Assembly: GCA_902543185.1 (NCBI GenBank)
Contig: CACBXB010000003.1
Coordinates: 109,435-173,434, forward strand
Length of the DNA stretch: 64,000 nucleotides
Origin: Paracoccaceae bacterium
GTDB taxonomy: Bacteria > Pseudomonadota > Alphaproteobacteria > Rhodobacterales > Rhodobacteraceae
Direction of reading: 5' to 3'
Positions 33,851 through 41,409 of this stretch are shown piece after piece. The position numbers and the translations under genes are program-made. How positions within the stretch are numbered: position 1 is the first letter of the stretch; each line of letters opens with the position of its first letter. The notes beneath the pieces were generated by a model, which saw nothing but the letters and a program-made list of their open reading frames with translations, searched no databases and had not been told where the DNA came from.

Positions 33851-34612
33851 ATGGTCAAACTCAGATATTTTGTATTTTTTTTAATTTGCTTATTTGGATT
33901 TTCAGCCCAAGCGGCAGACAATAGCGTGAACATAAAAATTGTAGAGGATAAGAGATGTATTTTCTCAAATGGACAACCCAATCATAAAATTGGGCAATTC
34001 CCAAACAAAGGAAATCCTAACCGTTTTAGGCAACAAGAAATAAAAATTTGTATAGATGTAAATCCGACCCTTACTGGTAGAATTGATCGAAGGGCAAATG
34101 GGTCAGGAATTACAATAACTGGTATTATAATTCGCCCTGGGACAGCGGATTGGTATGATGCTTCAAGCCCAAGAGGATTTAGTAGAGATCGATCAAGTGG
34201 ATGGAATTTAGAAGGTATGGGACCGACTAATACACTAGGATTAGATAGTGAGAATGCTCATGTAGATAATAGGGGTCTCTACCACTACCATGGTGTTTCT
34301 CCTTCTTTAATATCTAGCTTAGATGAAACGCTAATTGGTTATGCCGCAGACGGTCATGAAATACACTTTATTGGGGACAAGGCCATTTCTTCTTGGCAGT
34401 TAAAGGCTGGGAAGCGATCAACAAAACCTTTTGGGAAACATGACGGAACCTATAATGAAGATTATGAATACATTGCTGGAAGTGGTAATTTAGATGAATG
34501 CAATGGCGCAAAAAGTAATGGCAAATACATATACTTCGCTACTAATAAATATCCCTTTTTCCCAAGATGTTTCTTGGGTAGCGTTAGTAGGGATTTCAAG
34601 GGTCGACCCTAA
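33851..34612 (+). CDS. Secreted YHYH-domain protein
   Basis: A protein of about 253 residues with a signal peptide (YFVFFLICLFGFSAQAA). The defining motif LYHYHGVSPSLI lies near residue 145, preceded by GLDSENAHVDNRG, followed by LIGYAADGHEIHFIG. These histidine-rich blocks are the hallmark of the YHYH family, secreted proteins of marine bacteria and planctomycetes with unknown function; the clustered histidines suggest metal binding. The C-terminal DGTYNEDYEYIAGSGNLDECNG is also typical. I choose the ATG at 33851; a TTG three codons earlier is possible. It is followed 72 bases later by a second, longer YHYH protein. Confidence 0.82.
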   Translation: MVKLRYFVFFLICLFGFSAQAADNSVNIKIVEDKRCIFSNGQPNHKIGQFPNKGNPNRFRQQEIKICIDVNPTLTGRIDRRANGSGITITGIIIRPGTADWYDASSPRGFSRDRSSGWNLEGMGPTNTLGLDSENAHVDNRGLYHYHGVSPSLISSLDETLIGYAADGHEIHFIGDKAISSWQLKAGKRSTKPFGKHDGTYNEDYEYIAGSGNLDECNGAKSNGKYIYFATNKYPFFPRCFLGSVSRDFKGRP

Positions 34613-34684
34613 ATAAAGATTAATCTTTGATAGTGGAATTAGGTTGTTAGCCTTGAAGGGCATATACTTATGGAAGGATTATAA

Positions 34685-35764
34685 ATGCGTTTAATTATCT
34701 TTTTATTTACATTACTCTGGGCTAGCTTTCCGAACGCGCATGAAATCTCGTCCTGTATTTGTGACCATGCATGCTATACAGATGAAGTTGCAAATCTTAA
34801 GTGCGGCTCAAAAGTAGCTTCCTTTAAGTCTGTTGGCCTTCCAGATGCATCACATATTATTATGGAAGGAATTATTGCCACAAACCAACAATTTCCAAGA
34901 GTTCATCAATATGAATTTAAAATTACTAGGGTTCCCCAAAAAGCAAACAAACCAACGTATGCAGATCCAGGGGCAATTGGCGTTGCTGTAAATGGAGTAC
35001 CAATTTTTGATCCCGCTACACAAGGACCGATAAATGCTAAAACAGGTAAGAGGCCACATACATTACATGAGGGTGAATTAGACGATTGTGGAGGTCACGC
35101 AGGACGTGGGGATGATTACCATTATCATATTGCACCTATATGCCTAATAGAAGAGCTAGGTGAAAAACACATAGAACAGATGAAGCGCCCAATTGGTTAT
35201 GCTATGGATGGCTATCCAATTCATGCACTTGGATGGTTTAATAAAGAAAATGATGTTGAAAATAAATTGGATGAATGTCGAGGAATGACGGATGAAAATG
35301 GGCGATATTTTTATAATGTGATGAAGAATGATAGCTTGGACGTATTAAATTGTTTAACAGGTCGGCCACAAAAATTCTCAAAAGATAAATGGACCCATAG
35401 AAAAGATAAGTTTGGAGATAATTACGTTGGAATGCCTCTTAAATTTAAAATAGATACCTACACGCAAACAGACCACAAAGCTGATAAATGTTACATAATG
35501 ACGGGTAATCTAAACAAAGAGCAAATACTATTAACGGATGGCTCAACTCAGCAGGTCAAAAATAAGTCAGGTTCGATATTTTATTGTAATTCTAAGTGTT
35601 ATGGTGTTTTTTTTGAAGCAGAAAAAAAAGCGTCTATTCGTGGAAGAGCAATTATATATGACGAGATACTAGATAGCTGTCCTGCATCATTAGCGGACTT
35701 TAAGCGTTTTGATATTCCACCTTATAGAGGCCCACGTCAGAAGGTGAGTAAGAAGAAAAAGTAA
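34685..35764 (+). CDS. Secreted YHYH-domain protein with C-terminal extension
   Basis: A 359-residue protein with a signal peptide (FLFTLLWASFPNAHE region). The YHYH core covers about residues 95-245: GVAVNGVPIFDP, GGHAGRGDDYHYHIAPICL and IGYAMDGYPIHALGW, then LDECRGMTDENGRYFYN. The mature N-terminus is cysteine-rich (SSCICDHACYTDEVANLKC, split as SSCICDHACY). The C-terminal 110 residues (from about 250) contain KCYIMTGNLNKEQILLTDGS and FYCNSKCYGVFFEAEKKASIRGRA, unlike the first paralogue, and end in a lysine-rich tail KVSKKKK. A metal-dependent periplasmic function is possible but unproven. The pair at 33851 and 34685 is probably a short operon. Confidence 0.82.
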   Translation: MRLIIFLFTLLWASFPNAHEISSCICDHACYTDEVANLKCGSKVASFKSVGLPDASHIIMEGIIATNQQFPRVHQYEFKITRVPQKANKPTYADPGAIGVAVNGVPIFDPATQGPINAKTGKRPHTLHEGELDDCGGHAGRGDDYHYHIAPICLIEELGEKHIEQMKRPIGYAMDGYPIHALGWFNKENDVENKLDECRGMTDENGRYFYNVMKNDSLDVLNCLTGRPQKFSKDKWTHRKDKFGDNYVGMPLKFKIDTYTQTDHKADKCYIMTGNLNKEQILLTDGSTQQVKNKSGSIFYCNSKCYGVFFEAEKKASIRGRAIIYDEILDSCPASLADFKRFDIPPYRGPRQKVSKKKK

Positions 35765-35909
35765 CCGTCTTTGCTGTTAAACCCTTAGATAACAAAAATT
35801 CAAAGGTATCAAAGCCATCGTCTTAGCTGAAAAATGAGAGCGTTTACGCTATCTGAAGACTAATAATACAAATAAAACCTTCGTTTAAATACGGATTACA
35901 ACCAAAGAA

Positions 35910-35999
35910 ACACATATCATTGGGCTTATCGATGGCCACAGTCGCACTCTGGAGCTGTCTGAGATAGAAAGGCTTCAGGCTTTAGAAAATGCATATTAA
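35910..35999 (+). pseudogene. Decayed copy of the DUF5681 C-terminus
   Basis: In one frame this reads IIGLIDGHSRTLELSEIERL and QALE, matching the end of the 33602 fragment (MGLIDSFRRTLELTEIEERL) with a three-base deletion. No start codon or upstream part remains. It is followed by about 110 bases that are also duplicated after the copy at 36751. Confidence 0.6.
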
Positions 36000-36051
36000 A
36001 TAAGCAACAATTTAAAAATTTAGCGAACTAGCTAAACGCAAGACCAAAATT

Positions 36052-36064
36052 AATATCTTTGTTA
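36052..36064 (+). promoter_or_regulatory. Shared upstream element AATATCTTTGTTA, copy 2
   Basis: Lies 59 bases before the start at 36111. TTGTTA at 36059-36064 is followed after 17 bases by CAAAAT, a plausible -35/-10 pair. About 110 bases around it are similar to the sequence before 37025. Confidence 0.5.
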
Positions 36065-36110
36065 AAATTTCATGATACTTTCAAAATGTGACAATTATGG
36101 GAGATATTGA

Positions 36111-36371
36111 ATGCTTTTTAGATTAGACTACGCAATTTCTGTAGAAAACGTAAAATCAGCTAATGAACGATTTGCTACCATGGACGAAAAACGTGATGGA
36201 TTAACTGTTATTGGCAGATGGCACGAAGCTGGTAATAGAGGCTTCATGGTTTGTGAAGCTGAAGATGTAGTTGCTTTGGGTAAATTTTCGCACCAATGGT
36301 CAGACCTATGCGATATTGATATTGTTCCATTAATGACAGACGAAGAAGTTGGGCAAGTTTTAGCAGGCTAA
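36111..36371 (+). CDS. DUF3303-like small protein
   Basis: An 86-residue soluble protein with good ribosome site GGGAG. The pattern MLFRLDYAIS, FATMDEKRDGLTVIGRWHEAGNRGFMVCEA and LGKFSHQWSDLCDIDIVPLM fits DUF3303, small single-domain ferredoxin-like (alpha/beta-barrel) proteins found widely in marine bacteria. They probably dimerise; no activity is established. It lies after a decayed DUF5681 copy and a duplicated upstream sequence and is followed by more small proteins of the same fold class. Confidence 0.68.
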   Translation: MLFRLDYAISVENVKSANERFATMDEKRDGLTVIGRWHEAGNRGFMVCEAEDVVALGKFSHQWSDLCDIDIVPLMTDEEVGQVLAG

Positions 36372-36456
36372 GTAATCAATTTAGACCGCTCATTTCACTC
36401 TTTAATGCAACAAGAGTTAGAAATTCAAAATAAATGGAGATTTTAGGGAAAATAAA

Positions 36457-36750
36457 ATGACAAAATATGCAATTCACACAAAGTGGTCTTGGCCTAACGG
36501 TGTTCCAAGTGCAGAGACAATGCAAGCAAGGCACCGAGAGCTTAGATCGAAAACTAAAGCTGAAGACATTATTTGGTTTAAAATTGACGAAAATACTCAT
36601 CAGTCGGTGATAATTTTTTCTTCTGAAAAAGACGCTCAGGAAGAAAATGCGAACCGACAAGAGATGCGCAAACAGACAATTGAAGAAACTGGTCATACTT
36701 TAGTTGAAGAAACTATGGGACCAATTCTGTCTATTATGTCTGAAGCCTAA
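36457..36750 (+). CDS. Small soluble protein, likely alpha/beta-barrel type
   Basis: A 97-residue protein beginning MTKYAIHTKWSWPNG, with a long charged helix (ETMQARHRELRSKTK) and the strands IIWFKIDENTHQSVIIFSSE, then a second charged helix. The strand-helix order is that of a dimeric alpha/beta barrel. It has no signal peptide. It lies 85 bases after the DUF3303-like gene on the same strand and its stop codon directly abuts another decayed DUF5681 copy. Function unknown. Confidence 0.6.
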   Translation: MTKYAIHTKWSWPNGVPSAETMQARHRELRSKTKAEDIIWFKIDENTHQSVIIFSSEKDAQEENANRQEMRKQTIEETGHTLVEETMGPILSIMSEA

Positions 36751-36901
36751 ACCGCCATCAGCGTTCTCACAGCTGTAAGTGAGGGTGAACTTACACCTAT
36801 TGAAGCAACCACCTATCGTGGGGCTTATCGACAGCTACAGACGCAATCTGGAGTTTACTGAGATAAAAGAAACGCTTCAAGTCTATGAAACTGACTATTA
36901 A
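36751..36901 (+). pseudogene. Frameshifted copy of the DUF5681 C-terminus
   Basis: The first part reads ISVLTAVSEGELTPIEA, matching the 33602 fragment, then a frameshift near 36811-36822 moves the match to another frame: GLIDSYRRNLEFTEIKETL, ending QVYETDY and TAA. The gene is clearly broken. The DNA that follows, to about 37000, resembles that after the copy at 35910. Confidence 0.65.
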
Positions 36902-36953
36902 ATAGGCAAAAATTTATAAATTCAGTGAAATGGCCAAGCGTCAGACCGATGTT

Positions 36954-36966
36954 AATATCTTTGTTA
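36954..36966 (+). promoter_or_regulatory. Shared upstream element AATATCTTTGTTA, copy 3
   Basis: Lies 71 bases before the start at 37025. TTGTTA at 36961-36966 is followed after 17 bases by CAAATT. Together with copy 2 it sits in a duplicated stretch of about 110 bases. Confidence 0.5.
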
Positions 36967-37024
36967 TACTTTTCTGATAGTTTCAAATTGAAATAATCAA
37001 GGGAGACATAAAATTGCTGTTCGA

Positions 37025-37342
37025 ATGACATTTATTAGTTACACAATGGAAGCCAATATGAGCATAATCGAAAAAAAGCAGAACAGAGAACCTGCTATGA
37101 GAGCTTTAGTTGAGGAAGCTGGCGGTAAGTTTTTAGGCTTTTATGGTATGATAGGCCAAGAACACGATGCTGTGATAATTAGTGATTTTGATGAATTAAC
37201 AGACTATATGAGCGTTGTTGTTAAGGGAATGGCTGGAGGAGCTATTTCAGATGTTAAAACTGTTCATTGCTACACTGGTGAAGATGTGGTTGCAGCCACA
37301 ACAAAGGCGGCTGGTTTAGAATACACACCACCTACCAAATAA
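37025..37342 (+). CDS. GYD-domain-like small protein
   Basis: A 105-residue soluble protein. MTFISYTMEANMS, then ALVEEAGGKFLGFYGMIGQEHDAVIISDF, fits the GYD domain, a small alpha/beta-barrel domain named for its conserved residues; here the corresponding block reads GQEHDAVII. These proteins are common in marine and soil bacteria and have no assigned activity. It has an A-rich upstream region and is followed 27 bases later by the NTF2-like gene, so 37025-38438 may be one operon of four genes. Confidence 0.68.
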   Translation: MTFISYTMEANMSIIEKKQNREPAMRALVEEAGGKFLGFYGMIGQEHDAVIISDFDELTDYMSVVVKGMAGGAISDVKTVHCYTGEDVVAATTKAAGLEYTPPTK

Positions 37343-37369
37343 AACCAAAAAATATAGTAGGAGGAAGCT

Positions 37370-37693
37370 ATGCTATTTGAAAAGATGGTAAAAGCGCAAG
37401 ATGAAGCTGACGTAAACTTATGGCGCGAATGCTTACATAATGATTGGGAATTTTTGATGCATTCATCAGGTAAAGTTCACCGCAAAGGCAGCGCCGACCC
37501 AGAAGAATGGTCAAAACTAATTAAATCCATAACACGCGAAAACCAGCGTTGTATTTATGAAAATTACGAAGTTTTGGTAACACATTCTTTTAACACTTAC
37601 GCATCAGGCAACAAGGAAGCCTTGTTAATGGTTCATAAAAAGAAAGATGGACTGTTTTGGAGAAGGGAGTCTGGAGCAACACCAATAAAATAA
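37370..37693 (+). CDS. NTF2/SnoaL-like protein, paralogue of the 31891 gene
   Basis: A 107-residue soluble protein, AGGAGG ribosome site. It opens MLFEKMVKAQDEADVNLWRE, then LHNDWEFLMHSSGKVHRKG, and ends VHKKKDGLFWRRESGATPIK. These blocks align with the protein at 31891 along their length, especially RCxYENxxVxVxHxF and the last 20 residues. The NTF2-like fold makes a pocket for a small ligand. Its place between GYD-like and YdhR-like genes suggests a common pathway or stress response. Confidence 0.7.
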   Translation: MLFEKMVKAQDEADVNLWRECLHNDWEFLMHSSGKVHRKGSADPEEWSKLIKSITRENQRCIYENYEVLVTHSFNTYASGNKEALLMVHKKKDGLFWRRESGATPIK

Positions 37694-37719
37694 ATAATTC
37701 TTACTGAAAGGAGACTATT

Positions 37720-38013
37720 ATGCATATTCAAGTCATTAATTTTGGCATCAATATTTCGCACGAAGATTTTTTATCTGGGGCTACGGAATTAGCACCTAAT
37801 TTTGCCTCTCTTCCTGGGCTAGTCAGTAAGCATTGGTTAGGCGATGAAGAGAACAAAATTTATGGGGGTGTATACATCTGGGAAAGCAAAGAGCATTGCG
37901 AGGCTTATAAAGCTGGCGAAATTTTCGAAATGGTGATGACAAGTGAAAACCATGTCAATCCAACCTCAAAGGATTTTGGCGTTCTAGAAGCACCAACAAA
38001 GGTGACAACATAG
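37720..38013 (+). CDS. YdhR-like monooxygenase-fold protein
   Basis: A 97-residue soluble protein with ribosome site GAAAGGAG. VINFGINISHEDFLSGATEL, FASLPGLVSKHWLGDEENKIYGGVYIWESKEHCEAY match the YdhR family of dimeric alpha/beta-barrel proteins, structurally related to antibiotic-biosynthesis and heme-degrading monooxygenases. E. coli YdhR has no firmly established substrate. It follows the NTF2-like gene by 26 bases and precedes a secreted protein of similar fold by 47. Confidence 0.78.
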   Translation: MHIQVINFGINISHEDFLSGATELAPNFASLPGLVSKHWLGDEENKIYGGVYIWESKEHCEAYKAGEIFEMVMTSENHVNPTSKDFGVLEAPTKVTT

Positions 38014-38060
38014 CCCAAATGCAAAAACAATTTTATTAATTTATATAAAAAAGATTAAAA

Positions 38061-38438
38061 ATGAGGTGTTTTAAATACCTGGTGACAACATTAGCATTTA
38101 TCATTTTGCCATTAGTTGCGGTAAGCGAACAAATACAAACGAACCTAATTCAAATTCCAATAAAGGCTGAAAAAAAAGCAGAACTGGACGCAATGCTGTT
38201 TTCGCCAGTCGGATTTGCACATACCATGAAACAAAAAGGTTTTGTTGGCGGCGAAACTGGCTACACGACAGACGAAGAAGGCAATATTACATTTGTAATC
38301 TGGGGAAAGTGGCAAACTAAAGAGGATTATTACAACTACCTTGCTACTCCAGAGCGCTCAGAAGGCAGTAAATTTTCACAAACAATGAGGGCCGTAATGA
38401 CAAGCTCTCCTTCGCTGCTCTGGGTGAAAACGTATTAG
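38061..38438 (+). CDS. Secreted alpha/beta-barrel (antibiotic biosynthesis monooxygenase-like) protein
   Basis: A 125-residue protein with a signal peptide (LVTTLAFIILPLVAVSE region), which is uncommon for this fold. The mature part has IQTNLIQIPIKAEKKAELD, KGFVGGETGYTTDEEGNITFVIWGKW and KEDYYNYLATPERSEG, the strand-helix-strand order of ABM-type domains. It would act in the periplasm. It closes a run of small alpha/beta-barrel genes. No cofactor-binding residue can be recognised. Confidence 0.65.
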   Translation: MRCFKYLVTTLAFIILPLVAVSEQIQTNLIQIPIKAEKKAELDAMLFSPVGFAHTMKQKGFVGGETGYTTDEEGNITFVIWGKWQTKEDYYNYLATPERSEGSKFSQTMRAVMTSSPSLLWVKTY

Positions 38439-38460
38439 TTATGCATGCAGATTGTACTAA

Positions 38461-38655
38461 ACACTAAAAGATTTTAAAGTTGAAGATACCACTGGTGAAT
38501 TGGATATTTTTGAAAATACCAAAAAATGGTGTTTTGCAGGTGGAATAAGAATTAATAACTTTAAAACAATCAGAAAAAACTCAAATTGCATAGCTGCAAA
38601 GCATGATTTTGTCCAAGAAGGAAAGCCAAGATCTAATGTTCTAGTTTACGCTTAA
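38461..38655 (+). pseudogene. Reading-frame remnant without a start codon
   Basis: After a stop at 38458-38460 the frame is open for 64 codons (KDFKVEDTTGELDIFENTK, WCFAGGIRINNFKTI, then ending SNVLVYA and TAA) but has no usable start codon or ribosome site. The content looks protein-like, with a beta-strand pattern, so it is probably the end of a degraded gene. The family was not recognised. Confidence 0.4.
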
Positions 38656-39000
38656 CAAAATAATGGAAAATTTACTTACTGGAAAATTCATCGTGCTTGT
38701 GAAGTTTAACAAGGTTTAAGCATTTTATGGCGCAAATTTTACTTATATCTTTAAAAAGGAACCCCATTGTCGGTACCGGCTAGGCACCCAGGCGGCCTAA
38801 ACTGCTATTTAAAACTAAGCTATGTGGCCATCTAAAATTAGACCGTCCATTTTGGGCATAAAGTTCAGATATTGAATTTTTCCATTTTTGTTCAAACTTT
38901 TTAACAATTCAAAAATTCTTACTTTACACGGCCATAAAATTTATGTTGGGTGTAAGTGCTTTTATTAACTATGAGGCGTTTTTTTACTTCGGATACGACA
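38656..39000. other. Gene-free stretch before the SxtJ module
   Basis: About 345 bases. A GC-richer patch around 38770-38805 (contains GGTACCGGCTAGGC) stands out from the AT-rich surroundings but forms no convincing tRNA or terminator. In-frame GTG and ATG codons at 38956 and 38971 extend the next gene upstream and cannot be fully excluded as starts. Confidence 0.35.
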
Positions 39001-39396
39001 ATGAATTTTGATTTACAATTACCCTCAAACAGGAAATTTGGTTTCTTCTTCGCTGTGATTTTTTCTTTGCTTTCAATTTATTTATATATAGAAAAATCTT
39101 TTGAATTGGCGTGCTTTTGTTTCACTGTGGCCATTATTCTTCTTGTAATAACTCTTATAAAAGCTGATGTCTTATTTCCACTAAATAAGGCCTGGATGCG
39201 GTTTGGTTCATTTCTTGGATCAATTTCAAGCCCAATATTATTGGCGATAATATTTTTTGGCCTTTTTACGCCAATAGCTTTCATTTTGCGTTTAAACAAA
39301 CGAGATGAATTGGGTCTTAAATTTGAGAGGAGAAACACTTATTGGAAAGACCGGTCCGAACGGATCCATTCTAATTCTTTCAAAAATCAATTTTAG
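39001..39396 (+). CDS. SxtJ-family small membrane protein
   Basis: A protein of about 131 residues from the ATG at 39001. After the start (MNFDLQLPSNRKFGFFF) there are three hydrophobic segments separated by short loops; the stretch NKAWMRFGSFLGSISSPILLAIIFFGLF is typical of SxtJ proteins, named from the saxitoxin cluster but widespread next to carbamoyltransferases. Their function is unknown. The downstream order SxtJ - DUF5989 - carbamoyltransferase - SGNH protein is a recurrent arrangement, which supports the call. Upstream in-frame starts at 38956 and 38971 are less likely. Confidence 0.8.
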   Translation: MNFDLQLPSNRKFGFFFAVIFSLLSIYLYIEKSFELACFCFTVAIILLVITLIKADVLFPLNKAWMRFGSFLGSISSPILLAIIFFGLFTPIAFILRLNKRDELGLKFERRNTYWKDRSERIHSNSFKNQF

Positions 39397-39410
39397 GTCA
39401 GTTACAAAAA

Positions 39411-39560
39411 ATGGAATTTTTGAAGGAATTTTTTGTTTTCCTTAGGATAAGAAAAAAATTATGGTTAGCTCCCATTGTTATTGTGATTATTACACTGGGT
39501 GGATTAATTGTACTCGCTCAAGGCTCAGTCGTAGCTCCCTTTGTCTACACACTATTTTAG
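39411..39560 (+). CDS. DUF5989-like 49-residue membrane protein
   Basis: Starts MEFLKEFFVFLRIRKKLWLAP, continues with one membrane segment (IVIVIITLGGLIVLAQGS) and ends VVAPFVYTLF. This arrangement, and the position between an SxtJ gene and a carbamoyltransferase gene, is that of DUF5989. It starts 14 bases after the SxtJ stop and ends 10 bases before the carbamoyltransferase start. The tiny protein probably works with its neighbours in the membrane. Confidence 0.82.
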   Translation: MEFLKEFFVFLRIRKKLWLAPIVIVIITLGGLIVLAQGSVVAPFVYTLF

Positions 39561-39570
39561 GGGCAATAGA

Positions 39571-41409
39571 TTGTATATCTTAGGGATCTCTGCATTTTAC
39601 CATGATAGCGCAGCGTGTTTGCTCAAAGATGGTGAAATAATAGCGGCAGCACAAGAAGAGCGTTTCACTCGAAAGAAACACGACCCGAACTTTCCCAAAA
39701 ATGCCATTAATTATTGCCTTAAAGAGGCTAATATTTCCGCAAAACAAATTGATAACTTGGTTTTTTATGAAAAGCCATTTGTAAAATTTGAAAGACTACT
39801 CGAAACCTACTTAGCATATGCACCTAGGGGTTTTAAAGGATTTTCAACAGCTATTCCTATTTGGATTAAAGACAAGTTATTCCAAAAGTCTTTAATTATT
39901 CGTGAATTTGAAAATTTATTTGGAAGTCAAATTAATTGGCGCGAAAAATTGCTATTTTCTGAACATCATCTTTCCCACGCAGCAAGTGCTTTTTTTCCTT
40001 CTCCCTTCAAAAGGGCAGCCATACTAACACTCGATGGTGTAGGAGAGTGGACAACTACTTCGTTAGCGAAAGGAAAAGGTAACGATTTAGAAGTGATAAA
40101 GGAAATTCATTTTCCACACTCTCTGGGACTTCTTTATTCAGCTTTTACTTACTATACAGGTTTTAAAGTAAATTCTGGTGAATATAAAGTAATGGGTTTA
40201 GCCCCCTACGGTAAACCTAGATACTCCGATTTAATTAAAGAAAAACTGATAAAGGTCGCAATAGACGGTAGTTTCAAGTTGAATATGAGTTACTTTAACT
40301 ATGCTACTGGCTTAACAATGACTACCAAAAAGTTTGAAACGTTGTTTGGTGGTGAGCCGCGCCAGCCCGAAGCACCACTGACTCAGCGTGAAATGGACTT
40401 GGCTGCATCTATTCAACAAGTCACAGAAGAAATTGTTATTCGCCTAGCAGAAGGAATACGAAAAGAAACAGGGGAAAAGAATTTATGCTTAGCAGGTGGC
40501 GTCGCTTTGAATTGCGTAGCGAATGGTGTTCTACTAAGAAAAAAAATATTTGATAATATTTGGATTCAACCAGCTGCAGGCGATGCAGGTGGAGCTCTTG
40601 GGGCTGCCCTATCGATTTGGTATTTACATCACAAAAAAGAGCGTAAATTTGAAAATAAAAAAGACTCGATGAAAGGCACTTACCTTGGCCCTCACTTTAG
40701 TGATCAAGAAATAGAATTTGAATTAAAAACCTGTGGCGCAGTTTTTAAAAGACTTTCAGAAAAACAATTGATTGATTACGTTGCTAAAGCGTTATCAAAT
40801 GAAAAAGTGGTTGGATGGATGCAGGGACGTATGGAGTTTGGTCCCAGGGCGCTTGGAGCAAGAAGCATACTTGCAGATCCTCGCTCACCCGAGATGCAAA
40901 GTAAGTTGAATCTTAAGGTAAAATATCGGGAAAATTTTCGTCCTTTTGCACCAAGTGTTTTGTATGAAGATGTCAGCGAATGGTTCGATTTAAAAACTGA
41001 TAGCCCTTACATGCTAATAGTTGCAGACTTAAAAAACGAAAAATGTCGACCGATGACCGAAAAAGAAGCTGTTTTGTTTGGTATAGAAAAATTGAACGTC
41101 CCTCGCTCCTCGGTTCCAGTAATCACGCATGTTGATTATTCTGCAAGAGTGCAAACCGTACATAAAACGACAAATCCACGTTATCATGCGCTAATTGCAA
41201 GGTTCAAGGAAATAACTGGATGTTCAATTATAGTAAACACTTCATTTAACATACGTGGGGAACCCGTTGTCTGCTCGCCTACAGATGCTTTTAAGTGCTT
41301 TCTTGCAACCGATTTAGATCTTTTAGTTATTGGGAATTACTTATTATTAAAAGAAGATCAAGATACCTCTCTGAAAGAAGATTATCGAGAACTTTATGAA
41401 CTTGACTAA
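39571..41409 (+). CDS. Carbamoyltransferase (NodU/CmcH/SxtI family)
   Basis: A 612-residue enzyme. The N-terminal ASKHA-like domain begins LYILGISAFYHDSAACLLKDG and contains the EHHLSHAASAFFPSPF histidine motif (about residues 130-145), ILTLDGVGEW, and LAGGVALNCVANG; the C-terminal domain carries QGRMEFGPRALGARSILADPR and the NTSFNIRGEPVVCSP motif. Such enzymes transfer a carbamoyl group from carbamoyl phosphate to a hydroxyl group of a small metabolite or sugar. I choose a TTG start at 39571 because AGGGG lies 10 bases upstream and the product then starts like the family; an earlier TTG would overlap DUF5989. It overlaps the next gene by 14 bases. The acceptor substrate is unknown. Confidence 0.9.
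   Translation: MYILGISAFYHDSAACLLKDGEIIAAAQEERFTRKKHDPNFPKNAINYCLKEANISAKQIDNLVFYEKPFVKFERLLETYLAYAPRGFKGFSTAIPIWIKDKLFQKSLIIREFENLFGSQINWREKLLFSEHHLSHAASAFFPSPFKRAAILTLDGVGEWTTTSLAKGKGNDLEVIKEIHFPHSLGLLYSAFTYYTGFKVNSGEYKVMGLAPYGKPRYSDLIKEKLIKVAIDGSFKLNMSYFNYATGLTMTTKKFETLFGGEPRQPEAPLTQREMDLAASIQQVTEEIVIRLAEGIRKETGEKNLCLAGGVALNCVANGVLLRKKIFDNIWIQPAAGDAGGALGAALSIWYLHHKKERKFENKKDSMKGTYLGPHFSDQEIEFELKTCGAVFKRLSEKQLIDYVAKALSNEKVVGWMQGRMEFGPRALGARSILADPRSPEMQSKLNLKVKYRENFRPFAPSVLYEDVSEWFDLKTDSPYMLIVADLKNEKCRPMTEKEAVLFGIEKLNVPRSSVPVITHVDYSARVQTVHKTTNPRYHALIARFKEITGCSIIVNTSFNIRGEPVVCSPTDAFKCFLATDLDLLVIGNYLLLKEDQDTSLKEDYRELYELD

Noticed and set aside
38770..38805. GC-richer patch possibly belonging to a tRNA or attachment site
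   Set aside because: No cloverleaf or repeat partner could be built from it.
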